A stretch of DNA of 64,000 nucleotides from an uncultured Roseibium sp. (GTDB lineage: Bacteria > Pseudomonadota > Alphaproteobacteria > Rhizobiales > Stappiaceae): contig NZ_CANLVF010000005.1 in the NCBI RefSeq assembly GCF_947494555.1, forward strand, positions 496,001-560,000, in the 5' to 3' direction. Below, piece after piece: positions 24,738 to 34,129 of this stretch. Position numbers and translations under genes: made by a program. Under the pieces are notes generated by a model. It was not told the DNA's origin, searched no databases, and saw only the letters and a list, made by a program, of their open reading frames with translations. Numbering within the stretch: position 1 is the stretch's first letter; every line of letters starts with the position of its first letter.

Positions 24738-26525
24738 CTATTCGGCAGGAGCGTCCTGCCGGTCCTTGTTGGGCTTGCGAGGGGTCACCTTGTGTAACCG
24801 GTCCGACCCGGCGAACATGCCTTTCTCGAGTTGAACTGCAAGGCGTTCCTCATCCCGCCTGCGCACGTCCTCCTCGATCTGGTCGATCCGGTCGAGCGGC
24901 GTTCCAAGTGCTTCAAGCGCGGCGCGTCCGAAGACAACGCTTGATTCGAACGTCTCGCGGATCTGGAAATCCACACCGCGCCGGGTAAGGTCCATCACGT
25001 GTGCCCTGTCGGTTGCGCGGCAAAAGATCAGAGCATCGGGAAAACCGTCCCGGATCTGATCGATCGACCTTGCCATGACCTTGTCATTTTCAATGCACAT
25101 GGCAACGAGCGCCGATTTGCCGGCCCCAGCCGCAGCCAGAACATCTGCCCTTGTGGCATCGCCGTAGTAAACCTTGTAGCCCTGCTTGCGGGCGTAATCG
25201 ATACGGTCGGGCCGATTGTCGATGGCGGTGATTTCAAGCCCTTCCGAGGTCAGGATCTGGGCGACGACCATGCCGAAGCGGCCAAAACCAATGACAAGCA
25301 CTGTTGGCGCTGCCTCCTCAAAGGTCTCGATCGACGGATTTTCAACTCCCCGTGCCTTGGCCCTGGCGGCCAGCTTATCGAGACCAAGGCATGCGAGCGG
25401 CGTCAGCAGCATCGTCAGGATGACCACGGCGTTCAGCAGGTTGGCGGTCTGATAGTTCAAAAGGCTGTTGCTGACGGCAGCAGTGAACAGAACGAATGCG
25501 AACTCCCCGCCCTGCGGCAGCGTTACGGCAATGCGCATCGCGTCCGAATTCGACGAGCCGGTTCCCCGCGACAGTGCCCAAAGGAAAACACCCTTCAGCA
25601 CCATGACAATCGCAACACCTGCGGCAACGAGTAGCCAGTTCTCGATCACCAGCGACACATCGAGCGACATGCCGACGGCAACAAAAAACAACCCCATCAA
25701 CAAGGAGCGGAAGGGCTCGATGTCGGCTTCAAGCGTGTGCCGGAAACTGGATTCGGCCAATAGAACGCCGGCAAGAAATGCTCCGAGAGCCATCGACAGG
25801 CCGACGGAATGCATGATCCCGGCACTCCCGAGGGCCACAAGGAGAGCTGCGGTAAGCATGACTTCGCGTGCACGGCTTGCCGCCAGGAACAGAAAGATTG
25901 GCGAGATAAGATAGCGTCCGGTCAAGATAACCGCCGCAACGGCGCCGAGAACGATCATGACCTCGCTGGCAATTTCTGTCGCCGTGGACGGCCCTTCGCC
26001 CGGCGCAAGAATGGCAACCATTGCCAGCAGCGGAACGATAGCGATGTCCTGCAGCAAAAGGATCCCGAATGCGCGCTGCCCGTAGGGAGACGAAAGCTGG
26101 CCGCGCTCCTGCAGGATTTGCAGTGCAAATGCCGTTGATGACAGCGCAAGTCCGAACCCGGCAACAAAAGCTGTTGAATAGGGCATCCCGAAAAGCCGCG
26201 CGACCGCAAACAGGCAGATACCGGTCAGAACGACCTGCGCCGTTCCCAACCCGAAAATGTCCCGTTTCATGCGCCAGAGTTTTTGCGGATCAAGTTCCAG
26301 CCCGATGACAAACAACAGGAGAACGACCCCGAGCTCCGCAACATGAAGAACATCTTCCCCGGAGCCCAGGAGCTGTAAGCCGTGTGGCCCGATCGCCGCA
26401 CCAGCCGCCAGATAGCCCACAACCGAACCCAGACCAAGCCGCTTGGCGATCGGCACCGCGACACAGGTGGCAGCCAGAAACACAATCGCTTCGGCAAAAA
26501 ACGGAGGTGCGCCCTCTGCTGCCAT
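24738..26525 (-). CDS. CPA2-family cation:proton antiporter with TrkA-N domain (KefB/KefC-like)
   Basis: 595 residues from MAAEGAPPFFAEA, preceded by GGGGAG. About twelve membrane helices (residues 5-385) form a Na/H-exchanger domain, followed by an NAD-binding TrkA-N domain with the Rossmann GFGRFGMVVAQ and the acidic AIDNRPDRID. A short charged C-tail follows. This layout is that of glutathione-gated potassium efflux systems, which protect against electrophiles and acid. No KefF/KefG partner is nearby, so specificity for potassium is presumed. Confidence 0.92.
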   Translation of the reverse strand: MAAEGAPPFFAEAIVFLAATCVAVPIAKRLGLGSVVGYLAAGAAIGPHGLQLLGSGEDVLHVAELGVVLLLFVIGLELDPQKLWRMKRDIFGLGTAQVVLTGICLFAVARLFGMPYSTAFVAGFGLALSSTAFALQILQERGQLSSPYGQRAFGILLLQDIAIVPLLAMVAILAPGEGPSTATEIASEVMIVLGAVAAVILTGRYLISPIFLFLAASRAREVMLTAALLVALGSAGIMHSVGLSMALGAFLAGVLLAESSFRHTLEADIEPFRSLLMGLFFVAVGMSLDVSLVIENWLLVAAGVAIVMVLKGVFLWALSRGTGSSNSDAMRIAVTLPQGGEFAFVLFTAAVSNSLLNYQTANLLNAVVILTMLLTPLACLGLDKLAARAKARGVENPSIETFEEAAPTVLVIGFGRFGMVVAQILTSEGLEITAIDNRPDRIDYARKQGYKVYYGDATRADVLAAAGAGKSALVAMCIENDKVMARSIDQIRDGFPDALIFCRATDRAHVMDLTRRGVDFQIRETFESSVVFGRAALEALGTPLDRIDQIEEDVRRRDEERLAVQLEKGMFAGSDRLHKVTPRKPNKDRQDAPAE

Positions 26526-26875
26526 CCCATCTCCCCTGCCGTCAGGCTGAAAATCCCCTCCCCCAGCATGACAGCCAGGGAGTTGATTCCATCTTAACAA
26601 AACTCAAGTGGTTTAACTTTGACAAAACCAAAAAAAACGCAGCAACAAGAGATCAAAAAATGGACAGAGCTGCTAAATCAAAGAGCCAATTTCTGAATTG
26701 AAAGCAGACTAAGCAGAAACACGTAAAGAATTATCGTCATTTTCCATCGAGAAAGTCTTGAGGGCGGTGACTTGGCCGCGCGGGTTTACAGGTTTCGCAA
26801 TTGCCTAAACAGGCATCGCGTCCGTACTCTCGCTGTGGTTCGGGCGGCTGCAGCCAATCGGCGTCCCTTTGGAGA
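26526..26875. other. 350-bp intergenic region, AT-rich in part
   Basis: The part from about 26590 to 26740 is clearly AT-rich and has homopolymer A tracts; it includes TTGACA on the plus strand near 26619. No convincing gene, tRNA or terminator was found. It probably carries the promoter of the leftward antiporter gene. Confidence 0.5.
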
Positions 26876-27490
26876 TCAAACCAGGTTATGACGCCCGAGA
26901 AACCCTAGAAGCTCGTCGACGGTCGTATAGACATGTCCTGCCATTCCAGCCTCTACCGCGCCTGCAACATTTGCCGGATTGTCGTCGATAAACGCGCTTT
27001 CCTCCGGAGCGTAGCCGTATTTTTTACATAGGCGCAGATAGACGGACGGATCTGGCTTCCGAGCCTTGAACTCAGCTGAGACGTGCGCTTTTTCTCCAAA
27101 TATTTCGACGACTTCCGGCGCACAGGTTGGCAATGCCGCTTTCAGCATCATGCCGTTGTTGGTCAACAGAGCCAGATCGGCGCCCGGTTTCAACCGGCGC
27201 ACCAGCTCAAGCACGTCCGGTCGGGCCCGCATCATCTTGCGCCGGATATCCGCCCAGGTGCCGAAATCAATCGGGTAGCCGAGCAACTCCGCATATTGTG
27301 CGAGGTAGCCCTCCGGTGTGTCGGGCGATCCAGCTTCCGCCGCCGCCTCCTGCGGTCCGCCCCACACCGCCCGGTCAATCTCTGCGGCCGCTCGGCCGGT
27401 GAGCTGTTCCAGGAGTTTCAAACGGGTCTGGTGATCGTAGTCATAAAGCACCTGATCCATGTCGAAGACGACAAACCTGATGTCAGGCAT
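26876..27490 (-). CDS. HAD-superfamily hydrolase (subfamily IA)
   Basis: 204 residues from MPDIRFVVFDMDQV, with GGAG 6 bp upstream. Motif I is DMDQV (Asp10 and Asp12), motif II LLTNNGMM, motif III the Lys of FKARKPDPS and motif IV FIDDNPANVAGA. It is a phosphatase-type HAD enzyme; the substrate is unknown. DMDQV, with Gln in place of the usual Gly, is a small deviation. It follows tldD by 22 bp and is probably co-transcribed. Confidence 0.88.
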   Translation of the reverse strand: MPDIRFVVFDMDQVLYDYDHQTRLKLLEQLTGRAAAEIDRAVWGGPQEAAAEAGSPDTPEGYLAQYAELLGYPIDFGTWADIRRKMMRARPDVLELVRRLKPGADLALLTNNGMMLKAALPTCAPEVVEIFGEKAHVSAEFKARKPDPSVYLRLCKKYGYAPEESAFIDDNPANVAGAVEAGMAGHVYTTVDELLGFLGRHNLV

Positions 27491-27512
27491 TTTCAACTCC
27501 ACGCGCAGCTTA

Positions 27513-28937
27513 TCAGACCGCCGTTCCGCCGATCGTCATTTCGTTGATGCGCATGGACGGCTGGCCAACGCCGACAGGAACACCTTGTCCCTGCTTTCCA
27601 CAGATGCCCATGCCCGGGTCGAGCTTCATGTCATTACCGATCATCGAAACGCGGGTGAGCGCATCGGGTCCATTACCGATCAGCATTGCCCCTTTTACAG
27701 GCGCACCGACCTTGCCGTTTTCAACACGGTAGGCCTCCGTGCAGGAAAACACGAATTTTCCAGACGTGATGTCGACCTGTCCGCCGCCGAAGGAAACGGC
27801 ATAGATCCCATCCTTGACGGAACTCAGTATTTCTTCGGGATCCTTGTCACCCGCCATCATCACGGTATTGGTCATGCGCGGCATCGGGATATGCGCGAAG
27901 GACTGCCGTCGGCCGTTGCCGGTCGGTTCCATTCCCATCAGCCGCGCATTCTGTCTGTCTTGCATATAGCCTTTCAATATGCCGTCCTCGATCAGAACGG
28001 TACGGCTTGCGGGCGTACCCTCGTCGTCAACACTGAGGGATCCGCGCCTGTCCGGGATCGTGCCATCGTCGACGATCGTCACGCCTGGCGAGGCGACTCG
28101 CTCGCCCATTAGGCCAGCGAAAGCGGAAGTTTTCTTGCGGTTGAAATCACCTTCCAGACCGTGGCCGACGGCTTCATGAAGGAGGATTCCCGGCCAGCCC
28201 GGGCCGAGAACAACATCGAAGGAGCCTGCCGGTGCAGGGACGGCTTCGAGGTTTACCAGTGCCTGGCGCAGCGCTTCGTCAACGCCGCCCTGCCAATTTT
28301 CGGTCGTGATGAACTTCTCGAACCCTTCCCGGCCGCCGCAGCCGAATGATCCGCTTTCCTGGCGTTCGTCATTTCCGGCAACGACAGAAATCGAAAGCCG
28401 CACCATCGGGCGAACATCGCGTACCAGATGTCCGTCGGCGCGCAGGATTTCCACGACCTGCCAAGAACCTGCGACGGAGGCCGTGACCTGTCTGACGCGC
28501 GGGTCTTTTGCTCTCGCATAGGCGTCGATCTCCTGGAGAAGCTTGACCTTCTCCTCGAAACTCGGACCACCAAGCGGGTTTGCGTCGGTGTAAAGCGAGT
28601 GGTTTGTGCGCGCTGGTGGGGCGGCGTAGGTTCCCGAGTAGCCTTTCTTGACAGCGCTGACAGCTTCGGCTGCGCGCTTGAGCGCTTGTTCCGAAATGTC
28701 ACCGGCATGGGCATATCCCGCCGCTTCGCCCGCCACAGCTCTCAGACCGAACCCTTGAGCCGTATCGTAATTCGCGCCCTTGAGCCGCCCGTTGTCAAAA
28801 ACGAGGCCTTCCGTTTGCCGGTACTCGACAAAAAGCTCACCATCATCTGCACCTGCCAGAGCGTCTTTGGTAATCCGTTTTGCAGCGTCCAGCCCGAGGC
28901 CGGACGTTTCGATGAGATCCGTTGTCGAAAGGGTCAT
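27513..28937 (-). CDS. tldD: TldD family metalloprotease
   Basis: 474 residues. The metal-binding HExxxH motif is HEAVGHGLEGD. In characterised bacteria TldD pairs with TldE/PmbA in a heterodimer that cleaves unfolded or modified peptides, such as microcin B17 leader and CcdA. The partner pmbA is encoded 5 kb away at 34116. The start at 28937 is followed by TLSTTDLIETSGL; a hairpin (28954-28973) with 7-bp arms lies 17 bp upstream in the leader. Confidence 0.95.
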   Translation of the reverse strand: MTLSTTDLIETSGLGLDAAKRITKDALAGADDGELFVEYRQTEGLVFDNGRLKGANYDTAQGFGLRAVAGEAAGYAHAGDISEQALKRAAEAVSAVKKGYSGTYAAPPARTNHSLYTDANPLGGPSFEEKVKLLQEIDAYARAKDPRVRQVTASVAGSWQVVEILRADGHLVRDVRPMVRLSISVVAGNDERQESGSFGCGGREGFEKFITTENWQGGVDEALRQALVNLEAVPAPAGSFDVVLGPGWPGILLHEAVGHGLEGDFNRKKTSAFAGLMGERVASPGVTIVDDGTIPDRRGSLSVDDEGTPASRTVLIEDGILKGYMQDRQNARLMGMEPTGNGRRQSFAHIPMPRMTNTVMMAGDKDPEEILSSVKDGIYAVSFGGGQVDITSGKFVFSCTEAYRVENGKVGAPVKGAMLIGNGPDALTRVSMIGNDMKLDPGMGICGKQGQGVPVGVGQPSMRINEMTIGGTAV

Positions 28938-28953
28938 TTCTGTATCCTGTCTT

Positions 28954-28973
28954 CGTCTTCGAAAAAGAAGACG
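28954..28973 (-). repeat. Short hairpin in the tldD leader
   Basis: Arms CGTCTTC (28954-28960) and GAAGACG (28967-28973) enclose a 6-nt A-rich loop. It sits just upstream of the tldD start and could affect translation; no further evidence. Confidence 0.35.
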
Positions 28974-29219
28974 TCCATATGCGCGCTTTTTCAGGCAGCG
29001 AATTGATTGTTTGTAACGAACATAGGTGCCTTGCGTCCTTTTTTCACTTCAAAAGCCCAAAAATCCACTTGCGGCTATTTTAACCTGAATATAAAACTCA
29101 TGTTATCTTCTCCTCCAAAGAGAAGTACTCAATAGCCCCGCCCGTTTCAGGGCCGAGCCAACATCCAAGAAAATTCAACCGAACCGTCACGCTTGACCGC
29201 GTGAGGAGAGTGTATTCGC

Positions 29220-29447
29220 ATGTCAGCATCAAAGGGGGTGCCTGCCTCGGGCAGCATCAATTTGTTTCAGGAGCTTGCCGCGCAGCGCGGCGAAGGACTT
29301 CATCCGTTTCTTCTTGAAGCCCTGGCGAAAACCGGCTCCGTTTCGGGGCCGCTGGCCGACAGCGAGACGAACAGCGCAAACGTCATTCCTGTGCAGTTTG
29401 GCAAGTTGCCGTCGTCCCGCGACGATCAGAAAGAAGCCACCAGATGA
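29220..29447 (+). CDS. Small hypothetical protein, 75 residues
   Basis: Starts at ATG 29220 with GAGGAGAG about 8 bp before it, a strong ribosome-binding site. No family is recognised; the sequence is polar, with a single short amphipathic segment (INLFQELAAQRGEGLHPFL). It overlaps the next small gene by 4 bp (ATGA), which is evidence that both are real. A TATAAA at about 29090 is a possible -10. Confidence 0.6.
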   Translation: MSASKGVPASGSINLFQELAAQRGEGLHPFLLEALAKTGSVSGPLADSETNSANVIPVQFGKLPSSRDDQKEATR

Positions 29448-29671
29448 ATGCCGTTCTTGTTGCAATGCACCTCGTTGCCTGTCAGCCGGACCTTCTGATC
29501 TGCCAGGACATGTCGGTGAATTCCAAACGCTGGACTGATGTCGAGACCTGCCGTCAAGACAGGGCTGCGGAAATGTACCGGGTGAAGCGGGCATTGCCGG
29601 AACCCGTCGTCGTCATGTCGCGCTGCAGGTATCTCATCGGCAAAGACCGCCGCGGTGCACCTGCATTCTAA
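29444..29671 (+). CDS. Small cysteine-containing hypothetical protein, 75 residues
   Basis: Begins MNAVLVAMHLVACQP and contains four cysteines (13, 20, 36 and 61). The first 13 residues are hydrophobic but too short for a confident signal peptide. It overlaps the upstream small gene by 4 bp, indicating translational coupling. I do not recognise a family; the Cys pattern suggests disulfide bonding or metal binding, which is inference. Confidence 0.6.
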   Translation: MNAVLVAMHLVACQPDLLICQDMSVNSKRWTDVETCRQDRAAEMYRVKRALPEPVVVMSRCRYLIGKDRRGAPAF

Positions 29672-29769
29672 GTTGTCTTATTGTTTATTCGTCTGGCGAC
29701 TTGCCGGGAAGGTGCAAACTACCGTAAAAGACGGCGAGAACCAGTGCAACAGACAGTATACCGGCGACA

Positions 29770-29982
29770 ATGAACCGTTACGAAAACCCGCGCATACCGA
29801 GTGAAGCCCGTGTCCGTTACCTGGATGGCGACTATCAGGTTGAAACGCCCGGAACCTTTGTCCGCTGCGCGGTGACTGGTGCCGCCATTCCGCTGGATGA
29901 GCTCAAATACTGGTCAGTGGAGCACCAGGAAGCCTATGTCGATGCCAAAGCGTCGATGAAACGGTATCTGGAAACGCGCTGA
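29770..29982 (+). CDS. DUF2093 domain protein
   Basis: 70 residues, matching the usual length of DUF2093 proteins, which are restricted to alphaproteobacteria and have no known function. Recognised by VRYLDGDYQVETPGTFVRC, TGAAIPLDELKYWSV and the closing EAYVDAKASMKRY. It has a Cys in FVRCAVTGA typical of a small metal-binding fold, but no complete site. It is convergent with lpxK with only 7 bp between them; DUF2093 next to lpxK is common in Rhizobiales. Confidence 0.85.
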   Translation: MNRYENPRIPSEARVRYLDGDYQVETPGTFVRCAVTGAAIPLDELKYWSVEHQEAYVDAKASMKRYLETR

Positions 29983-29989
29983 TACGCGT

Positions 29990-31012
29990 CTAGTTTACGA
30001 ACGCCCTTGCACGCAACCTCTCCTGGATCAACGCCATTAGCCGTTCAGGAGCCTCTATTTCCATTGCCACATCAAGAACTTCGGCCCGGGCTGCGATCCA
30101 CCGGAAAAGCTCGCCATTCAAGGTCGCCAGCCGGACCATGTCCTTGGAAGTCGTCACCAGTTGCAGACCTTGATTTTCAGCGTCGGTCAACAAGCTGCTT
30201 ACATCGGCTTCGGTGTATCGGTGATGGTCGGAAAAGGTCTGTGTTTTCTTGACCCTGTAGCCAAGCTCCTTCAAAGCATTGAAGAATTTCTGCGGACGGC
30301 CGATGCCAGCAAATGCGAAGAGATTCACCCCTTCCAGGTTACTGTTGGCCTGCGCGCGAAGATGAGCGTGCAAAATCGGCAGTCCCTTGCGCCCGGCCAA
30401 GTGGATAGCCTCGTCTGCAGCCTCACCTTTGCCTACAAGAACAAGACAGTCGGTCCGGATAATCTGCTGATGTGCCGGTGCCCGTAAAGGACCTGCCGGA
30501 ATGCAGGAACCGTTGCCGAAACCGGTTGCACAATCCACCAGAACGACACTCAGGTCCTTGGCGAGCGACGGGTTCTGAAAGCCGTCATCCATGACAAGGA
30601 TGTCGACCGGCTGGTTCTCCGCAAGCCGTGCCCCCGCCGCCCTGTCGGAAGACACGATGGTCGGCCCATGCTCTGCCAGAAGCAGTGCTTCATCGCCGAC
30701 GTCTTCGCTGCCATGCAGCGCCGTGTCGACCAGAACCGGACCTTTTTCCCGGCCGCCATACCCCCGCAACAGGAATGCCGGATTGTGGCCCTCTTCACGC
30801 AAGAGGTGCGAAAGTTCGATCGCAAATGGTGTCTTGCCGGTGCCCCCGACAACGAAATTTCCAATACAGATCACAGGAAGACGGCTTTTGGCCCTGGGTT
30901 TCGACAACATTCTCCGGCCGGACACCAGACCATAAATCCAACCGGCCGGCATGAGTAAAGACGAAAGGATTGAGCCTGAGGGCTGCCACCAGAAATCAGG
31001 AGCCTTCTTCAT
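29990..31012 (-). CDS. lpxK: Tetraacyldisaccharide 4'-kinase
   Basis: 340 residues. LpxK phosphorylates the 4' position of the lipid A disaccharide at the inner membrane. The P-loop is GGTGKTPF (about residues 56-63) behind an N-terminal membrane-associated helix. VMDDGFQNPSL is the family active-site motif. It overlaps waaA by 17 bp and ends the leftward lipopolysaccharide operon. Confidence 0.97.
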   Translation of the reverse strand: MKKAPDFWWQPSGSILSSLLMPAGWIYGLVSGRRMLSKPRAKSRLPVICIGNFVVGGTGKTPFAIELSHLLREEGHNPAFLLRGYGGREKGPVLVDTALHGSEDVGDEALLLAEHGPTIVSSDRAAGARLAENQPVDILVMDDGFQNPSLAKDLSVVLVDCATGFGNGSCIPAGPLRAPAHQQIIRTDCLVLVGKGEAADEAIHLAGRKGLPILHAHLRAQANSNLEGVNLFAFAGIGRPQKFFNALKELGYRVKKTQTFSDHHRYTEADVSSLLTDAENQGLQLVTTSKDMVRLATLNGELFRWIAARAEVLDVAMEIEAPERLMALIQERLRARAFVN

Positions 31013-32315
31013 TGGAAGCCTCCGAAGACTGTCGCAAATTCTCTTTGTTCAAATAGGGGCGCAGCAATTCACGAGACTTGCCGAGCGCACCTCGCCCAGC
31101 TTCGACCAGCGTTTTCGCCGTTTGAGCCTGGGTTCGCGCAAGGCCTGCGTCCTTCAGAAGCACTCCAATCTGTCCGGCAAGCATTGAAGGTTCGCTTACC
31201 CTGACTGCCGCCCCGCCGCTCCAGAAATCCTTGTAGACCGCGCGTGCGTTTGCGACTTTGGGTCCCGTAACAAGAGCGGATCCTGCCAGTGCGGCTTCAA
31301 CGGGATTGTGTCCGCCGACGTCAATGAACGATCCCCCCAGGAAGGTAACGGGCGCCAAGCGGTAGAAGAGCCCCATTTCGCCAAGCGTATCACCGAGAAA
31401 AACCTGGGTTTCAGGCGTAATTGAATTCCGGGAGCTGCGTGTCACCAGTGAAAAGCCGCGTGATTCAGCTTCCTTTCTGATTTCCTCTGCCCGCGCGGGA
31501 TGCCTGGGAACAAGAATCAGAAGCAAGTCCGGCATTTCGCGCAGCAATTGCGAAAAGGCGTCAAAAACGATTTCGTCTTCCCCGGGATGCGTCAGGGCCG
31601 CCAGCCAGATGGCACGCTTGCTGATCTGCGTCTTTAGCTGCAGGAGCGTTGCTTCGTCTGCGGCCAGCTCGGACGCATCGAATTTCAGGTTGCCCGGCAC
31701 CTGCACGTTTTTACATCCCAGTTTCCTGAACCGGGCCGCGTCTTCCTGACTTTGAGCAAGGACCATGTCGAGACAATCGAAGATGAACCGGGACGTCTTG
31801 GGAACACGCGACCAATTCCTGAGCGACCCGTCAGACAGCCGGCCATTCAGCAGGACGAAAGGCACCGCACGGCGATTCAATTCATCGAACAGGCACGGCC
31901 AGATTTCCGATTCGACAACCATTGCCAGATCGGGAGACCAGTGATCGAGAAAACGCTTCAGGGGAGCTGGAGCATCATAGGGTACAAACTGGTGCATTGC
32001 CCCGTCCGGGAGGCGCTTTGCGGCCAACTCGGAAGCGGTCACGGTTACGGTCGTCAGCAAAACCGTGTGCCCCTCGGCGGTCAGTGTTTCTATAAGTGCC
32101 AGGGCTGACGTCGTCTCGCCGACGCTCGCCGCATGGATCCAGATCAGGCTTCCGTTCGGGCGCGCAATCGACGATCTGCCGAAACGCTCCTGTTTGCGTT
32201 CCGGAATTTCCTTGCCCGATCGGCTTCTTGTCCAGAAGAGTATATGAAACAGCGGCGACAGTGCCTGTGCGGCCGCAAGGTAGAGACTGAGCAGGATGGG
32301 TCTTTGCTCAGCCAT
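30996..32315 (-). CDS. waaA: 3-deoxy-D-manno-octulosonic acid transferase
   Basis: 439 residues from MAEQRPILLSLYLAA; the upstream frame overlaps the DUF374 gene. An N-terminal membrane anchor precedes a GT-B glycosyltransferase of family GT30 with the WIHAASVGETTSA motif (catalytic Glu) and the VNARAVYKDF region. It transfers Kdo from CMP-Kdo to lipid IVA. It overlaps DUF374 by 8 bp upstream and lpxK by 17 bp downstream. Confidence 0.96.
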   Translation of the reverse strand: MAEQRPILLSLYLAAAQALSPLFHILFWTRSRSGKEIPERKQERFGRSSIARPNGSLIWIHAASVGETTSALALIETLTAEGHTVLLTTVTVTASELAAKRLPDGAMHQFVPYDAPAPLKRFLDHWSPDLAMVVESEIWPCLFDELNRRAVPFVLLNGRLSDGSLRNWSRVPKTSRFIFDCLDMVLAQSQEDAARFRKLGCKNVQVPGNLKFDASELAADEATLLQLKTQISKRAIWLAALTHPGEDEIVFDAFSQLLREMPDLLLILVPRHPARAEEIRKEAESRGFSLVTRSSRNSITPETQVFLGDTLGEMGLFYRLAPVTFLGGSFIDVGGHNPVEAALAGSALVTGPKVANARAVYKDFWSGGAAVRVSEPSMLAGQIGVLLKDAGLARTQAQTAKTLVEAGRGALGKSRELLRPYLNKENLRQSSEASNEEGS

Positions 32316-33006
32316 TCGCCCTGCCGACGAGTTGGTAGGCATGCCTGGTTGCCGCATTCAAACCGTCTTCGACCTGCTTTCGATAGCTCTCGAGCGCTTC
32401 ATCCTCAGTGTCGCCTGGGACCCAGATCATGTCGCCGACTGCAATGCTGCCTTTTCCGAAGGGTAAGTTTACGCTTGCCTTGTCCCAGCTGTTAAGCTCA
32501 ATGCTTCTGCTGGTGGCAACGGCAACTGGCAATATCGGACGTCCAGAGTGTTTCGCCAACTGTACGATGCCTTCGCCCGCGACACGCGCCGGCCCTTTGG
32601 GGACATCGGCGGTCATGGCAATGCTGTAGCCGTCCTTCAACGCTCTTACAGCTTCGATGAAACCACGCATTCCGCCGCGTTTCTTGATCTGGCGCGCGTT
32701 TTTTCCACCGGAGGCCCTGATCAGACCGAGCCCGAACTTGCTTGCCGCAATGGCATTGACTTCGCCGTCTGCAGATCTGGAAATCATGACTTTGGCGGGC
32801 CAGTGTGCCGGTTTCGCGAAAGGGACCATGAAGTGCTGACCGTGCCACATTGCCACGATAACGGGCAGTTGCTTTTCGGTCTCGTCGTGTACGCCTTCCG
32901 GTACAACAACAAAACGGTTGGTATGGTAGACCAGCTTCAGGTAACCCGCGAGAGCGGAGCCCACACACGAAAGTACCCAGGGTTGGCGGCCAAGGCGTTT
33001 GATCAT
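32308..33006 (-). CDS. DUF374 lysophospholipid acyltransferase-like protein
   Basis: 232 residues with an N-terminal hydrophobic segment. DUF374 hallmarks: MWHGQHFMVPFAK, ISRSADGEVNAIAASKFG and ASGGKNARQIKKRGG. The family belongs to the LPLAT acyltransferase fold (His-x4-Asp is replaced by a WHGQ motif). In Rhizobiales it regularly lies beside waaA and lpxK, which suggests it acylates lipid A or a precursor. The exact reaction is unknown. Confidence 0.88.
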   Translation of the reverse strand: MIKRLGRQPWVLSCVGSALAGYLKLVYHTNRFVVVPEGVHDETEKQLPVIVAMWHGQHFMVPFAKPAHWPAKVMISRSADGEVNAIAASKFGLGLIRASGGKNARQIKKRGGMRGFIEAVRALKDGYSIAMTADVPKGPARVAGEGIVQLAKHSGRPILPVAVATSRSIELNSWDKASVNLPFGKGSIAVGDMIWVPGDTEDEALESYRKQVEDGLNAATRHAYQLVGRANG

Positions 33007-33032
33007 TTTTGTTATCGCCTGCGTTTACGTGT

Positions 33033-33272
33033 CTATGTTGCCGTTTCCGGATCCAGCAGACGGTGCATGTGAACGATAAAGTACCGCATGTGGGCGTTGT
33101 CCACGGTCGCCTGGGCTTTCGCCTTCCAGGCTGCATAAGCTTCCGCATAGTTCGGATAGATGCCGACGATATCCAGCTCGTCCAGATCCCGGAACGTCAG
33201 CCCTTCCGGTGTTTCCAGTTCACCGCCGAAAACCAGGTGCAAAAGCTGTTTGGGAGCGTCAGTCTCGCTCAT
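33033..33272 (-). CDS. DUF4170 domain protein
   Basis: 79 residues from MSETDAPKQLL, where AGGA lies 6 bp upstream of the ATG. Recognised by the FGGELETPEGLTFRDLDEL and GIYPNYAEAYAAWKAKAQ segments of this alphaproteobacterial family of unknown function. It sits between the inositol-monophosphatase-like and DUF374 genes in the lipopolysaccharide operon, its usual location. Confidence 0.9.
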   Translation of the reverse strand: MSETDAPKQLLHLVFGGELETPEGLTFRDLDELDIVGIYPNYAEAYAAWKAKAQATVDNAHMRYFIVHMHRLLDPETAT

Positions 33273-33310
33273 AAGCGTCCTCGCTGAGTTCATCCGGGCA
33301 TCACGGCTGC

Positions 33311-34129
33311 TTATCGGATTATGTCCTTAAGCACCGCGCACACTGGTCCTATAAGCGTGGTTGATGCTGCGATCAATGCCGGGTGACCCGTCCGGGCACG
33401 ATTATAGGTCAATGGCTGTCCGGAAAGGCCCATGACAGAGCCACCGGCTTCCTCGACCAGAAGGTCCGCCGCAGCAAGATCCCAGTCGCTTGGCCCGCCA
33501 CGCGCCGCGCCGACATCGATGCGGCCGGCAGCCACCATCACGAGCCTGTAGGCCAGGGATCTCAGGATTTCCGCTTTCTCAAATCCCGCCGCAATCACGT
33601 CCGTGTTCGAGACAATCGAATGCGTTCCGGTCAAAGTCGCGCCGGCAATCTCTTTCTTTTCAGATACCTTGATTTCAGTGCCGTTCAGCCATGCGCCACC
33701 ACCTCTGCACGCCAGGAACATCTCATTGCGACAGGGACAAAATACGCTGCCTGCGATCGGGCGTCCGTCTTCGACAACGGCAAGCGAGATTGTCCATTCG
33801 TCGCCTCCGGCCAGGAATGCCCGCGTGCCGTCTATCGGGTCGACGATGAATACGCGGCTGCAGGAAAGGCGCGCCTTGTCATCCGCGGTCTCCTCAGACA
33901 ACCAGCCATAGTCTGGTCGGGCAGAGGTCAGTCTGTCGGCAAGAAAACGGTCGACGGCGATATCCGCCTCCGACACCGGGGACTCATTACCCTTTCCCTT
34001 GTACCAGGTCTCAAGCCCCTGCCCGAAGAAACTCAGAGCAAGTTCGCCAGCCTGACGGGCCGCCGTTTCCAGTAGTTGAAGATCCGCTTGAAGGTCCTTG
34101 TCGCGTATGCTCTGGTCAGCTTCCCGCAA
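33311..34129 (-). CDS. Inositol-monophosphatase/CysQ-family phosphatase
   Basis: 272 residues. The metal site is complete: the Glu pair of WLSEETAD, DPIDGTRAFLAGG and the WDLAAADLLVEEAGG segment. Family members hydrolyse inositol phosphates, 3'-phosphoadenosine 5'-phosphate or sugar phosphates; the sequence is compatible with CysQ. The start is TTG at 34129, with AAGGA about 8 bp upstream inside the pmbA 3' end, which it overlaps by 14 bp. Confidence 0.9.
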   Translation of the reverse strand: MREADQSIRDKDLQADLQLLETAARQAGELALSFFGQGLETWYKGKGNESPVSEADIAVDRFLADRLTSARPDYGWLSEETADDKARLSCSRVFIVDPIDGTRAFLAGGDEWTISLAVVEDGRPIAGSVFCPCRNEMFLACRGGGAWLNGTEIKVSEKKEIAGATLTGTHSIVSNTDVIAAGFEKAEILRSLAYRLVMVAAGRIDVGAARGGPSDWDLAAADLLVEEAGGSVMGLSGQPLTYNRARTGHPALIAASTTLIGPVCAVLKDIIR

